Source of the DNA: MED-G105 sp039819085
Lineage (GTDB): Bacteria; Pseudomonadota; Alphaproteobacteria; Caulobacterales; Parvularculaceae
Direction of reading: 5' to 3'
Assembly: GCA_039819085.1 (NCBI GenBank)
Contig: JBCBSQ010000008.1
Coordinates: 52,258 to 116,257 of the forward strand
DNA length: 64,000 nucleotides
In this document: positions 50,241-59,584 of the stretch, one piece after another
How positions within the stretch are numbered: position 1 is the first letter of the stretch
How the letters are laid out: each line of letters starts with the position of its first letter
Notes under the pieces: model-generated
The model's input: only the letters and a program-made list of their open reading frames with translations
Told to the model about the DNA's origin: nothing
The model's database searches: none
Program-made: the position numbers and the translations under genes

Positions 50241-51203
50241 TCAGGCCGCGCCCGCATATTCGCGCAGCGCCAGAACGCGCTTCTCGATTGGCGGATGGGT
50301 CGCGAAGACGCCGAAGAACCGCACCGGGTTATCGACCATCATCTGACGCACGTCGTCCGGCGCGTCGATCTCCGAGCGTCCCGAAATCTTCTCAAGCGCG
50401 CTCACCATGGCGTCCGCGTTCCGCGTCAGATCCACAGCGCCGGCGTCGGCGAGGTATTCGCGTTTCTGAGAGAGCGCAAAGCGAATGACGATCGCGAGGA
50501 GGTAAGCGACCACGATCACCACAATCGCGACGATGATGAGAATGCCGCCGCCGCGGCTGTCGCCTCGTCGGGACCGCGTATGGCCGCCGATCCGGACGCC
50601 TGACCGGAAGAGGCCATTAAAGATCAGCTCACCCACGAACGAGAAAATCCCGACAAAGATCACCGCAACGATCAGCAGCCGGACGTCCTGATTCCGGATA
50701 TGGGTGAGCTCATGGGCCAAAACCGCCTCCAATTCATCGCGGTCAAGCCGATCGATCAGGCCGCGGGTGAGCGTAATCGCATAGTTCTTGTCACTGATCC
50801 CACTGGCGAACGCGTTCATCTGGGGCGTTTCAATAATCGATAGCGTCGGCATGGGGATGCCGCGCGAAATGCACAGGTTTTCAAGCAGGTTATAGATCTC
50901 CGGCGCGTCACCGCGCTGAAGGCCGCGCGAGCCGACTGACGCGGCGATGATGCGCTGGTGCGCGACCCAGGCGATAAAGAACCAGGCGCAAGCGCCGAAG
51001 AACGCAAACGGCAACACACGGAAATAGCGGTCCATGACCAGCGAGCGCGCTTCGTCCATGCTTCTGACCGGCTCAGTAAACCCGACATAGCCGATTGTCA
51101 GCCCAAGAAGCAGCAACGCCAAAAGCACTGGAAAACCAGCCAGCAGCAGCAAAGACTTCAGCTGATTGTTCCAAATATGGCTCTGAAGACCATAGGCGCC
51201 CAT
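50241..51203 (-). CDS. htpX: M48-family membrane metalloprotease HtpX
   Basis: 320 residues. Zinc motif VLAHELTHIRNQDVRLL with a Glu ligand farther on in KREYLADAGAVDLT. Two hydrophobic hairpins at the N-terminus and two around 190-230 embed it in the inner membrane. HtpX removes misfolded membrane proteins. The N-terminal half (RGDAPEIYNLLENLCISRG) is of the longer M48 type. ATG at 51203 is chosen because the frame upstream is not conserved. It follows the racemase stop by seven bases, so operon. Confidence 0.92.
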   Translation of the reverse strand: MGAYGLQSHIWNNQLKSLLLLAGFPVLLALLLLGLTIGYVGFTEPVRSMDEARSLVMDRYFRVLPFAFFGACAWFFIAWVAHQRIIAASVGSRGLQRGDAPEIYNLLENLCISRGIPMPTLSIIETPQMNAFASGISDKNYAITLTRGLIDRLDRDELEAVLAHELTHIRNQDVRLLIVAVIFVGIFSFVGELIFNGLFRSGVRIGGHTRSRRGDSRGGGILIIVAIVVIVVAYLLAIVIRFALSQKREYLADAGAVDLTRNADAMVSALEKISGRSEIDAPDDVRQMMVDNPVRFFGVFATHPPIEKRVLALREYAGAA

Positions 51204-51210
51204 CGCGAAG

Positions 51211-51912
51211 TCAATCCCGCCCGAGCGCGTAGCGCGCCGCCGCTGCAGCGTGAAGGGCTGTCGTGTCGTAGACCGGCGCGTCAACGTCGTCGTCGCTCAG
51301 GATCATGCAAAGTTCCGTGCATCCGAGAATGACAGCGTCCGCGCCGTCCGAAACGGCTTTCTCCACAATCGTTCGTATGGCCGCCCTGCTCGCTTCCGCT
51401 ACGATCCCTTTCGCGAGTTCCGTGAAAATGATGCGGCCCACTGTTTCCCGATCCGCATCGGCGGGCACTTGAACGTCACCATCAAATCGCTTGTTCAGTT
51501 CCGGCAGGTAAAACCCGCCCTCCATGACAAACGGAGTGCCGAGAAGCAGCGGCCGCTTCGCCCCGCCCTCTTTGAGCGCCTCAGCGAGGGCGTCGAGAAT
51601 GTGGACGACAGGAAGTCCCGTGGCGGCGCGCGCCGCGTCGGCCCCGATATGCGAGGTGTTCGAACAAATCGCCAACGCCGTCGCGCCGCCCGCCTTCAGC
51701 CGGTCCGCCGCGCCGGCGACCTGCGCCTCGTAACCTCGCCAGTCGGCCGCCGCGTAGAGGTCCTGCATCACACCGAAGTCGAGCGTGTAGATCAAAAGTG
51801 GCATTGAATGCGCGCCGCCTCGCTCAGCGCGAGCCGCGTCGTTCAGCTGCGCGTAGTAGATCGGCGTCGATTCAGGACTGACGCCGCCGATCAGGCCGAG
51901 TAGTCGATCCAC
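51211..51912 (-). CDS. Aspartate/glutamate racemase-family protein
   Basis: 233 residues. Two-domain Asp/Glu racemase fold. GLIGGVSPESTPIYYAQLND is N-terminal; catalytic cysteines are in AICSNTSHIGADAA and ILGCTELCMIL. Both are present, so cofactor-independent racemisation is likely, probably of aspartate. It lies inside the lemA-htpX operon and has short spacings to both (12 and 7 bp). Confidence 0.87.
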   Translation of the reverse strand: MDRLLGLIGGVSPESTPIYYAQLNDAARAERGGAHSMPLLIYTLDFGVMQDLYAAADWRGYEAQVAGAADRLKAGGATALAICSNTSHIGADAARAATGLPVVHILDALAEALKEGGAKRPLLLGTPFVMEGGFYLPELNKRFDGDVQVPADADRETVGRIIFTELAKGIVAEASRAAIRTIVEKAVSDGADAVILGCTELCMILSDDDVDAPVYDTTALHAAAAARYALGRD

Positions 51913-51924
51913 CGAAGCGCCCGC

Positions 51925-52491
51925 CTAGCTGAAGGAAACATCAGGCGCGGATTCAAGAGTCGCGCGCGCCGCCTCCGGAATCTCAAAGAATTCGCGTTGT
52001 TTGAAGTTGCCCAACGGCGCGATGAAATTGCCGGGGATCTGCTGAATGATGGTGTTGAACTCCTGCACCGCATTGTTGAAGAAGCGACGCGCGGCGGCGA
52101 GCTTGTTTTCGACGTCCGCAAGTTCGCGTTGCAGCTCAAGAAAGTTCGTGTTCGCCTTAAGGTCCGGATACGCTTCAGCAAGGGCGAACAGCCGGCCGAG
52201 CGCCGCCCCGAGCGCGCCTTCGGCCTGACCCTGCGCCGCCGGCCCTTGCGCCGCGGTGGCGGCGTTTCGAGCGCTGATCACCGCGTCAAGCGTTTCCTTT
52301 TCGTGGGCGGCGTATCCTTTCACCGTTTCAACAAGGTTCGGCACCAGGTCATGGCGCTGCTTCAACTGCACATCGACGTCGGCGAAGGCTTGGTCGGCTC
52401 GCTCGTTGAGCGCGACAATACGGTTGTAGGTCAGGACCGCGAATGCGGCGACAACCACGATAATCCCGATAAACAGCCAGAATGCGGACAT
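51925..52491 (-). CDS. lemA: LemA family protein
   Basis: 188 residues. One N-terminal transmembrane helix (FWLFIGIIVVVAAFAVLTYN) followed by a long helical bundle: RADQAFADVDVQLKQRHDL, VPNLVETVKGYAAHEKETL, ARRFFNNAVQEFNTIIQQIP. Function is unknown, but in many bacteria LemA is encoded beside HtpX. ATG at 52491 has AAGGAAC upstream. First gene of the lemA-racemase-htpX operon. Confidence 0.95.
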   Translation of the reverse strand: MSAFWLFIGIIVVVAAFAVLTYNRIVALNERADQAFADVDVQLKQRHDLVPNLVETVKGYAAHEKETLDAVISARNAATAAQGPAAQGQAEGALGAALGRLFALAEAYPDLKANTNFLELQRELADVENKLAAARRFFNNAVQEFNTIIQQIPGNFIAPLGNFKQREFFEIPEAARATLESAPDVSFS

Positions 52492-52648
52492 GAACCTGTT
52501 CCTTCCCGGTTTTGTTTCCGGCTTCACCGCCCGGCGTTGGACTTTGAGGGGCCGGGCGTGGCGTAACGTGACGTAATCGGGTTATAGGTCGGATCGAATT
52601 GATTCACGACACGCTTTAGCGCGTTCGCGCGGGGGAAGGAGTTCATCA

Positions 52649-53302
52649 GTGACAAAAGCTCGCCATTTCATCGCCGCCGTCATCGCGGCCGGAACCCTCG
52701 TCGCCGCGGGCGGTTGCGCCTCCACTTATTATTCGGCGATGGAGCGTTTCGGCGTCGAAAAGCGGGACATTCTCGTCGACCGCGTAAAGCTGGCGCGCGG
52801 CGAACAATCCGACGCGCAGGAGGTGTTCGCATCAGCGCTCGATGAGTTTCGCGCGCTGGTGGACGTCGATGGCGGCGATCTGGAACGCAAATACGACAAG
52901 TTGAGCGCCTCCTATAAGCGCGCCGACACCCAGGCCAAGGACGTGCGCGCGCGGATCAAGTCGGTCAATGACGTCGGCCGGCGACTGTTCAAGGAATGGG
53001 AGGCGGAGCTCGGCGAATATGAAAGCGCGTCATTGCGCGCCCAGTCGCAGCGACAGCTCGATCAGACAAAAGTCGAGTTCGAAGACCTCATGTCGGCGAT
53101 GAACCGGGCCGCGGAAAAAATGGACCCGGTCCTCGCCCTCTATAACGACCAGGTCCTGTTTCTGAAGCACAATCTCAACGCGCGGGCGATCGCCTCACTT
53201 GAAACTGAACGGCTGGAAATTGAGTCGCGGATCGAAACGCTCATCGAAGAGATGAATGAATCGATCGCAGAAGCGGACCGTTTCATCGCGAACATGGGCT
53301 GA
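52649..53302 (+). CDS. DUF2959 family lipoprotein
   Basis: 217 residues. Lipoprotein signal FIAAVIAAGTLVAAGGCAS with Cys about 23 (lipobox AGGC), then YYSAMERFGVEKRDILVDRV, the DUF2959 signature, and a long predicted coiled coil (70-210, LERKYDKLSASYKRADTQAK, ESRIETLIEEMNESIAEADR). GTG start. Function unknown; by form it may be a periplasmic helical scaffold. Divergent from lemA, convergent with gmk. Confidence 0.87.
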   Translation: MTKARHFIAAVIAAGTLVAAGGCASTYYSAMERFGVEKRDILVDRVKLARGEQSDAQEVFASALDEFRALVDVDGGDLERKYDKLSASYKRADTQAKDVRARIKSVNDVGRRLFKEWEAELGEYESASLRAQSQRQLDQTKVEFEDLMSAMNRAAEKMDPVLALYNDQVLFLKHNLNARAIASLETERLEIESRIETLIEEMNESIAEADRFIANMG

Positions 53303-53313
53303 CGAGGTTCGCT

Positions 53314-53973
53314 CTAAAAGTCGCGCAGCATCCGTCGCACGCGGTCCGGCAGGCCTGTCTGACGATCGCGCTTGTGGCGCTCCGCCGTCAGAATGGCGCG
53401 CAGGCGTTCAAGCGATCCGTCTATGTCTTCGTTGACGATGACATATTCATATTCGGCCCAATGCGAGATCTCCTGATCCGCCTTCGCCATCCGACTGCGG
53501 ACCACTTCTTCCGGGTCCTGATTTCGGCTTCTGAGCCGCCGTTCAAGCTCTTCGCGCGAAGGCGGCAGAATGAAAACCTTGACCACGTCATTCGGCGCGC
53601 GCTGGGCAATCTGCTGCGCGCCTTGCCAGTCAATGTCGAAAAGGACGTCATGGCCGGCGCTCAGCGCGTCGTCGACCGGTTTCTTCGGCGTGCCGTAATA
53701 GTTGCCGAAGACGAGCGCTGACTCGAGGAACTCGCCCTCGGTGCGCATGCGTTCGAATTCCGGGATGGTCTTGAAAAAGTAATCCTCACCATCGACTTCG
53801 CCGGGCCGCGGGGCGCGCGTGGTCGCGGAGACCGAGAGTTCAAGGGAGTCGTCGCGGCGCAGAAGCCGATCGGCGAGCGTCGTTTTTCCGGCGCCGGACG
53901 GGCTTGAGAGGATCATCATCAGCCCGCGACGCGCCTCATGAGACGCGGATCTCTTCTCGTCGTCGCTATTCAA
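53314..53973 (-). CDS. gmk: Guanylate kinase
   Basis: Phosphorylates GMP to GDP. 219 residues. P-loop MILSSPSGAGKTTLADRL, GMP-binding SVSATTRAPRPGEVDGEDY, VLFDIDWQGAQQI and LEERLRSR-like LERRLRSRNQD lid. The start overlaps the yicC stop by eight bases. Last gene of the leftward mltG-yicC-gmk run. Confidence 0.97.
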   Translation of the reverse strand: MNSDDEKRSASHEARRGLMMILSSPSGAGKTTLADRLLRRDDSLELSVSATTRAPRPGEVDGEDYFFKTIPEFERMRTEGEFLESALVFGNYYGTPKKPVDDALSAGHDVLFDIDWQGAQQIAQRAPNDVVKVFILPPSREELERRLRSRNQDPEEVVRSRMAKADQEISHWAEYEYVIVNEDIDGSLERLRAILTAERHKRDRQTGLPDRVRRMLRDF

Positions 53974-54877
53974 CGTTCTGCGCCTGCTCCCGCATCTGGT
54001 CGATCACCGTCTTCAGATCAAGGCCGATCGCCTTCAGGTCAAGGGTTGGCGCTTTCGCGCAGAGCGTATTTGCTTCCCGGTTGAGCTCCTGCGTCAGGAA
54101 ATCGAGCCGGCGCCCGAGCGCGCCACCCTTGTCGATCAGCTCCCGCGCCGCGGCGACATGCGCCTCAAGGCGATCGAGTTCTTCGCGCACGTCAGCACGC
54201 ACCGCCAGCATCGCCGCCTCCTGGGCGAGCCGGTCGGCGGGCACCTTTTCGCTGTCGATCAAGTCCGCGAGCTGCTGTTCAAGACGCGCGCGAAACGCGT
54301 CGCCGGCGCCTTTTGCAACAGCCGCCGCCGCGTCAATAAGCCGTTTCGATTCAGTAAGCCGGTCGCCAATGACGGACTTCAATGCAGCGCCTTCGGAAAC
54401 GCGCGCCGATATCAATTCTCCCAGCGCAGCCTCAAACCCGGCGACGAGCGCCGCTCCAGCCGCGTCCTGGGCGTCCGGGTCGGCGTCCTTGTCGCTGACG
54501 TCGAGAACGCCGCGCAGCGCGAGGATCGCTTCCGGTCGCGGCGGCGCCGTTTCAATCCGTGAACGAATGGCGGCGATGGCCGCGATCGCGGCGTCGAGGT
54601 TCGCGTCATTGATCGCGAAACCGGCGCCGGCGAGCGACGCGTCAACGGCAAGGTTGCAATTGAGGTTGCCGCGCGTCAGCCTTTGCGCGACGAGCTTGCG
54701 GCATTGCGCTTCGACCTGATCAAGCCCCGGCGGCAGGCGAAAACGCATCTCCAAACCGCGGCCGTTGACGCTCTTCAGCTCCCAGGTCCACCGTCGACCG
54801 CCAGCATCGCCCGACGCCCGGCCATAGCCGGTCATGGAGCGAAGCGCTTGATCCCCGTCACGTCCATCCGCCGTCAT
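53966..54877 (-). CDS. YicC-family endoribonuclease
   Basis: 303 residues. YicC (recently shown in E. coli to be an endoribonuclease acting on the small RNA RyhB) is recognised by SMTGYGRASG near the N-terminus, ELKSVNGRGLEMRFRLPP, and the C-terminus RLDFLTQELNREANTLCAKA. ATG at 54877 overlaps the mltG stop (ATGA); ATG at 54835 is the classical family start and an alternative. Lies between mltG and gmk, a conserved order. Confidence 0.94.
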   Translation of the reverse strand: MTADGRDGDQALRSMTGYGRASGDAGGRRWTWELKSVNGRGLEMRFRLPPGLDQVEAQCRKLVAQRLTRGNLNCNLAVDASLAGAGFAINDANLDAAIAAIAAIRSRIETAPPRPEAILALRGVLDVSDKDADPDAQDAAGAALVAGFEAALGELISARVSEGAALKSVIGDRLTESKRLIDAAAAVAKGAGDAFRARLEQQLADLIDSEKVPADRLAQEAAMLAVRADVREELDRLEAHVAAARELIDKGGALGRRLDFLTQELNREANTLCAKAPTLDLKAIGLDLKTVIDQMREQAQNVE

Positions 54878-55896
54878 TGAGCGGGCTCTTCCGCCTCCGC
54901 CGCAGCGGCGGCTTCCGCGGCCCGGCGTTCGCGCTCGATCCGGCGCCATTCGGCGACGTTACGATTGTGTTCAGCGAGGGTCTCGGCGAACACGTGCCCG
55001 CCGTCGCCGTTCGCGACAAAGAAGAGATCGTCCGTCTGCGCAGGATTAAGGACAGCTAGAATAGCGTCCTTTCCGGGATTGGCGATCGGCGTCGGCGGCA
55101 GGCCGTCAATCCTGTAGGTATTGTAGGGCGTCTCCCGCTTGATTTCGCTGACCCGCAGGCCGCGGCCCAAAGGCTCCCCGCCCGTCAGGCCGTAAATGAT
55201 CGTCGGGTCGGATTCCAGTCGCATACCGCGCTTAAGGCGATTGACGAAGACGGCGGCAATGCGCGGGCGTTCAGACGCGACGCCCGTCTCCTTTTCAACG
55301 ATGGACGCCAAAATAATCGCATCTTCACGGGTCGAGAACGGCAGCTCCAGCGCGCGCTCGTCCCAGGCCCCGTCGATCAACGCCGTCTGCGCCTTCATCA
55401 TGGCGGTGACGAGTTGGTCCCGGGTCTCACCGCGGGTGAAGGCGTAGGTCTCAGGCAGGAGCGCGCCTTCGTCCGGCGTCAGGGTAAGCTCGCCCTCCAG
55501 TTCCTCGTTCGCGCGGATAACCTCCAACGCCTGCGCCGTCGTCAGGCCTTCAGCGACAGTGACGTAGTGCAGGATGCTCTTGCCCTGCTCGACGAGGTCG
55601 ACAAGCTTCCAGACACTGATGCCCTTTGGGATGCGATATTCGCCAGCCTTCAGGGAGCCCGTGACGTCCTTCAGCTTGGCGGCGGCGACAAAAAGGATCG
55701 GCCGACGCAAAACGCCGGCTTCTTCAAGCGTTTCCGCGATTGCTGTCACAGACGAGCCTTCCTCAAGCAGAACGATCACGTCATCGTCATGTGGCCCTTC
55801 ACGCAGCATCTCCTGGCGCAGCACAAATGCGCCGCCGCCCGCCGCCACGACGGCGAGGAAAAACACAAATAGAATGAACAGAAAGAATGACCGCAT
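54874..55896 (-). CDS. mltG: Endolytic transglycosylase MltG
   Basis: Cleaves nascent peptidoglycan and sets glycan length. 340 residues. An N-terminal transmembrane helix (SFFLFILFVFFLAVVAAGGG), a LysM-like region (ITAIAETLEEAG-like VTAIAETLEEAGVL) and the YceG catalytic domain with IILASIVEKETGVASERP (catalytic Glu) and RLESDPTIIYGL. The C-terminal 20 residues are Glu/Ala-rich. Between fabF and yicC. Confidence 0.96.
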   Translation of the reverse strand: MRSFFLFILFVFFLAVVAAGGGAFVLRQEMLREGPHDDDVIVLLEEGSSVTAIAETLEEAGVLRRPILFVAAAKLKDVTGSLKAGEYRIPKGISVWKLVDLVEQGKSILHYVTVAEGLTTAQALEVIRANEELEGELTLTPDEGALLPETYAFTRGETRDQLVTAMMKAQTALIDGAWDERALELPFSTREDAIILASIVEKETGVASERPRIAAVFVNRLKRGMRLESDPTIIYGLTGGEPLGRGLRVSEIKRETPYNTYRIDGLPPTPIANPGKDAILAVLNPAQTDDLFFVANGDGGHVFAETLAEHNRNVAEWRRIERERRAAEAAAAAEAEEPAQ

Positions 55897-55948
55897 GCCC
55901 TAAGGTTCCCCTGCGCCGCCCGCAGCGACAGCCTAAAGCCGCGTCAGA

Positions 55949-57262
55949 CTAGCCGTCGAATCGCCGCAGCACCAAGCACGCGTTCGTGCCGCCAAAACCA
56001 AAAGAATTCGACAAGACGACGTCGATAGATTTCCGGATCGCCTCATTCGGCGCGAGATTGATCGCCGTATCGACAGATGGATTGTCGAGATTGATCGTCG
56101 GCGGGGCGACGCCGTCGCGCATGGCGAGCACGCTGAACACAGCCTCGACAGCGCCGGCCGCTCCAAGAAGATGGCCCGTCGCGGACTTGGTCGACGACAT
56201 GACGATACCTTCGGCGGCGTCGCCGAAAAGGCGCTCAACCGCGCGCACTTCAATCTCGTCTCCCTTTGGCGTCGATGTGCCGTGGGCGTTGATGTAGTCG
56301 ACGTCCTTCGGCTCAAGGCCGGCGCGCGCCAGCGCCATGCGCATTGCGCGGAAAGCGCCGTCGCCGTCTTCGGCTGGCGCAGTGACGTGGAAGGCGTCGC
56401 CGGATAATCCGTACCCGACGATCTCCGCATAGATCGTCGCGCCGCGCGCCTTCGCCTTCTCCAGTTCCTCGACCACCACCATGCCCGCGCCTTCGCCCAT
56501 CAAGAAACCGTCGCGGTCTTTGTCGTAGGGGCGCGAAGCCTTTTCCGGCTCGTCATTGAAATGAGTGGTCAGCGCCTTGCAGGCGGTGAAGCCGGCGACG
56601 CCAATCGGGCAAATGGTCGATTCCGCGCCGCCTGCGATCATGGCGTCCGCATCGCCAAGCATGATCAGGCGCGCAGCGTCTCCGATCGCATGCGCGCCGG
56701 ACGAACACGCCGTCACCACCGCGTGGTTAGGGCCTTTCAAACCAAGACGGATCGACACCTGACCGGACACGAGATTGATCAATGATCCGGGCACAAAGAA
56801 AGGCGAGACCCGGCGGTGCCCCTGCCCATGCAAGGCGAGTGAATTGCGCTCGATGCCCTCAAGCCCGCCGATGCCGGCGCCAATCAGAACGCCGGTGCGC
56901 TCGCGGTCTTCCTGGGTCGCAAGCTCAATGCCGGAATGCTTGAAGGCCATTTCAGCCGCCGCGACGCCAAAGACAATGAACTCGTCCATGCGCCGTTGGT
57001 CCTTGGCCGACACCCAATCGTCCGGATTGAAGGTTTCGTCGGCAGCGCCCGCCTTGATCAGCTTGTCGCCGCCGCCCTTGCCGTCCGCTTTTGGCGCGGC
57101 CGCCGCGATGCGGCACGGCAGGTCCGACGCGTCGAACTTGTCGATTGGACCCGCCGCGGCCTCGCCGGCGATGAGCCGCCGCCAGCTTGGCTCCAATGAA
57201 CCGGCGAGCGGCGACACCATGCCAAGGCCAGTTATGACCGCGCGCTTCAACTCATGCGTCAT
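55949..57262 (-). CDS. fabF: 3-Oxoacyl-ACP synthase II (FabF)
   Basis: Elongates acyl-ACP in fatty-acid synthesis and adjusts unsaturation with temperature. 437 residues. N-terminal RAVITGLGMVSPLAGS, nucleophile Cys in VTACSSGAHAIGDAA (about 180), His in YINAHGTSTPKGDEIE and ATGHLLGAAGAVEA. It follows acpP in the same direction after about 140 bp. Confidence 0.97.
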   Translation of the reverse strand: MTHELKRAVITGLGMVSPLAGSLEPSWRRLIAGEAAAGPIDKFDASDLPCRIAAAAPKADGKGGGDKLIKAGAADETFNPDDWVSAKDQRRMDEFIVFGVAAAEMAFKHSGIELATQEDRERTGVLIGAGIGGLEGIERNSLALHGQGHRRVSPFFVPGSLINLVSGQVSIRLGLKGPNHAVVTACSSGAHAIGDAARLIMLGDADAMIAGGAESTICPIGVAGFTACKALTTHFNDEPEKASRPYDKDRDGFLMGEGAGMVVVEELEKAKARGATIYAEIVGYGLSGDAFHVTAPAEDGDGAFRAMRMALARAGLEPKDVDYINAHGTSTPKGDEIEVRAVERLFGDAAEGIVMSSTKSATGHLLGAAGAVEAVFSVLAMRDGVAPPTINLDNPSVDTAINLAPNEAIRKSIDVVLSNSFGFGGTNACLVLRRFDG

Positions 57263-57400
57263 CGGCTTGGCTCCTTGCCTGCGCCTCGCTCAATCGTCGA
57301 GGCCGGCGCGCCTTCCCCCGAAACGCGGCGATCTATTTTCCACCGTCGGAACGCCTCGCGCTCACGTGTCTCCGTCTCCCGCCGGACACGCGAAAAGGCG

Positions 57401-57637
57401 CTAGTTCTTTTGATCCTGGATGAACTTGATGGCGTCGCCGACCGTCTGGATGGTCTCCGCCGCGTCATCCGGAATCTCAACGTCGAACTCTTCTTCAAAC
57501 GCCATCACCAATTCAACGATGTCGAGGCTGTCCGCGCCAAGATCATCAATAAAGCTCGCCTTCGGATCGACCTTTGCTGGGTCGACGTCGAGGTGCTCGA
57601 CGACGATTTTCGTCACGCGTTCGGCAAAATCAGACAT
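57401..57637 (-). CDS. acpP: Acyl carrier protein
   Basis: 78 residues, acidic helical. The phosphopantetheine serine is in DLGADSLDIVELVMA (about 37). AAGGAGCAC precedes ATG at 57637; the frame extends upstream as non-coding. It sits between fabG and fabF as in most bacteria. Confidence 0.98.
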   Translation of the reverse strand: MSDFAERVTKIVVEHLDVDPAKVDPKASFIDDLGADSLDIVELVMAFEEEFDVEIPDDAAETIQTVGDAIKFIQDQKN

Positions 57638-57864
57638 CAAAGTGCTCCTTTTAAAGCGTTCCCGCGCGGGTGCGCGAAGATCGGTTGGGGCCCTCAGTTC
57701 CCCAGCCGCCCGGCGCTGGGACGCCCGGCGAAGCGGATCTGGCGCCGGATTCGATCCGACGATCCGTCTATCCAATTACGATCGCGCCAGCGATCAGATC
57801 GCTCGCGCGCTTACGGCAAATCGATTGGCGTTGCAACGCCGCGCCGCAATGTGGGTTTACCGGG

Positions 57865-58602
57865 CTATATCATGGCCATGCCGCCGTTCACGTGGAGCGT
57901 TTGGCCGGTGACGTAACGCGCCTCATCGCTTGCGAGGTAAACGGTCGCGGCTGCGATATCCGCCGGCGCGCCCATGTCGCCTGCGGGAATCTTCGACAGG
58001 ATCGCCGATCTCTGGTCGTCGTTCAGCGCGTCGGTCATCGCCGTGGCGATGAAGCCTGGCGCAATGCAGTTGACCGTCACATTCCGCGAGGCGACCTCGG
58101 CGGCGAGGGATTTGGAGAAGCCGATCATGCCCGCCTTGGACGCGGCGTAGTTCGCCTGGCCCGGGTTCCCGGTGACGCCCACAACAGACGTAACGCCGAT
58201 AATGCGGCCGTGCCGCTGCTTCGTCAGCCCCCTCAGGGCCGCTTTGGCGAGCCGGAAATACGCCGTGAGGTTCAACGCGATGACGTCGTCCCATTGCGGC
58301 GGCTTCATCATCATAAGAAGACCATCGCGTGTCACGCCGGCATTCGAGACGACGATATGCAGCCCGCCCATGGCTTCTGAGGCCTGTTTGGGGAGGGCGT
58401 CGACAGCGTCGAGATCGGATAGATTGCAGGGCGTCGCGACCGCGCGCTCGCCGAGCTTTTCGGTCAGCGCCGACAGCTTGTCCACATTTGTGCCCGACAC
58501 CGCCACGCGCGCGCCGCGTGCGTGAAGCGCTTCAGCGATGGCGCCGCCAATCCCGCCGCTCGCGCCGGTGACAAGGGCGCATTTTCCTTCAAGGTCAAAC
58601 AT
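57865..58602 (-). CDS. fabG: 3-Oxoacyl-ACP reductase FabG
   Basis: NADPH-dependent SDR of 245 residues. TGASGGIGGAIAEALH binds cofactor; VSNAGVTRDGLLMMM and SVVGVTGNPGQANYAASKAG carry the Ser-Tyr-Lys triad. ATG at 58602 gives MFDLEGKCALVTGA; the open frame upstream overlaps fabD and is non-coding. Followed by acpP after 227 bp. Confidence 0.97.
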   Translation of the reverse strand: MFDLEGKCALVTGASGGIGGAIAEALHARGARVAVSGTNVDKLSALTEKLGERAVATPCNLSDLDAVDALPKQASEAMGGLHIVVSNAGVTRDGLLMMMKPPQWDDVIALNLTAYFRLAKAALRGLTKQRHGRIIGVTSVVGVTGNPGQANYAASKAGMIGFSKSLAAEVASRNVTVNCIAPGFIATAMTDALNDDQRSAILSKIPAGDMGAPADIAAATVYLASDEARYVTGQTLHVNGGMAMI

Positions 58603-58651
58603 GTCGAATGTCTTTCTTCCATTTCGAGAGAGGAGGACGCGAAAGCGTCCG

Positions 58652-59584
58652 TTATCCAGAGTAGGCGGCGAGGTCGTCAGGATCGCCGATGCTGACGATG
58701 CGCGCTTCCTTGGCGATGCGCCGCACCATGCCGGCGAGGATCTTGCCAGTTCCAATTTCAATGAACTCATCGACGCCTTCGCTCGCCATGTAAGCGACGC
58801 TTTCCGTCCAGCGCACTCGCGACGTCACCTGTTTGACTAGCAGATCCTTGATATCCGCCGGATCGGTCGTCGGCCGCGCCGTGACGTTGGAGACGATAGG
58901 GATCATTGGCGATGTGATTTCCACGGCGGCGAGATGCGCGCGCATCGCCTCCGCCGCGGGCACCATCATGGATGAGTGGAATGGACCCGACACAGGCAGA
59001 ACCCGCGCCATTTTGATCCCGTGCGCGCGCGCGTTCGCCGCGAGCGCCTCCACTCTTTCCTTCGCGCCGGAAACAACAACCTGACCGGGCGCGTTGTCAT
59101 TCGCGATCTCAAGGACGCCTTCGCCGCCAACCCCGGCGATCGCCGCTTCGGCGGCCTCGAGGCTGGCCCCGAGGAGCGCCGCCATGCCGCCCGTCCCCTC
59201 CGGCGCGGCGGCCAGCATCGCCTCGCCGCGCAGCTGCAGAAGACGCGCGGCGTCCGCCAGCGGGAGCGCGCCTGCGACGCACAAGGCGCTGTATTCGCCA
59301 AGCGAATGTCCGGCCGCGAATGCGCTCGCCGCGACGTCGAGGCCAGCCTCCTCCTGCAGAACCCGCGCAGCGGCGACAGAATGGGTCATCAGCGCAGGCT
59401 GGGCGTTGGTGGTGAGGTTGAGCGCCTCGTCAGGACCCTCCCACATAACCGACGACAGCTTGCGTCCGAGCGCATCGTCCACTTCGTCAAACACCGCCCG
59501 CGCGGTGGGAAAACGCGCGGCGAGCGCTTCCCCCATCCGCACCGTCTGGCTGCCCTGGCCCGGAAAAATCAGGCTTCTCGTCAT
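58652..59584 (-). CDS. fabD: Malonyl-CoA:ACP transacylase FabD
   Basis: Loads malonyl onto ACP. 310 residues. SLIFPGQGSQTVRMGEAL, catalytic Ser in FAAGHSLGEYSALC (about 94), and His in PVSGPFHSSMMVPA. First gene of the leftward fabD-fabG-acpP-fabF cluster. Confidence 0.97.
   Translation of the reverse strand: MTRSLIFPGQGSQTVRMGEALAARFPTARAVFDEVDDALGRKLSSVMWEGPDEALNLTTNAQPALMTHSVAAARVLQEEAGLDVAASAFAAGHSLGEYSALCVAGALPLADAARLLQLRGEAMLAAAPEGTGGMAALLGASLEAAEAAIAGVGGEGVLEIANDNAPGQVVVSGAKERVEALAANARAHGIKMARVLPVSGPFHSSMMVPAAEAMRAHLAAVEITSPMIPIVSNVTARPTTDPADIKDLLVKQVTSRVRWTESVAYMASEGVDEFIEIGTGKILAGMVRRIAKEARIVSIGDPDDLAAYSG

Noticed and set aside
57638..57775. Upstream extension of acpP
   Set aside because: A strong ribosome binding site precedes ATG 57637; ACP is normally about 78 residues.
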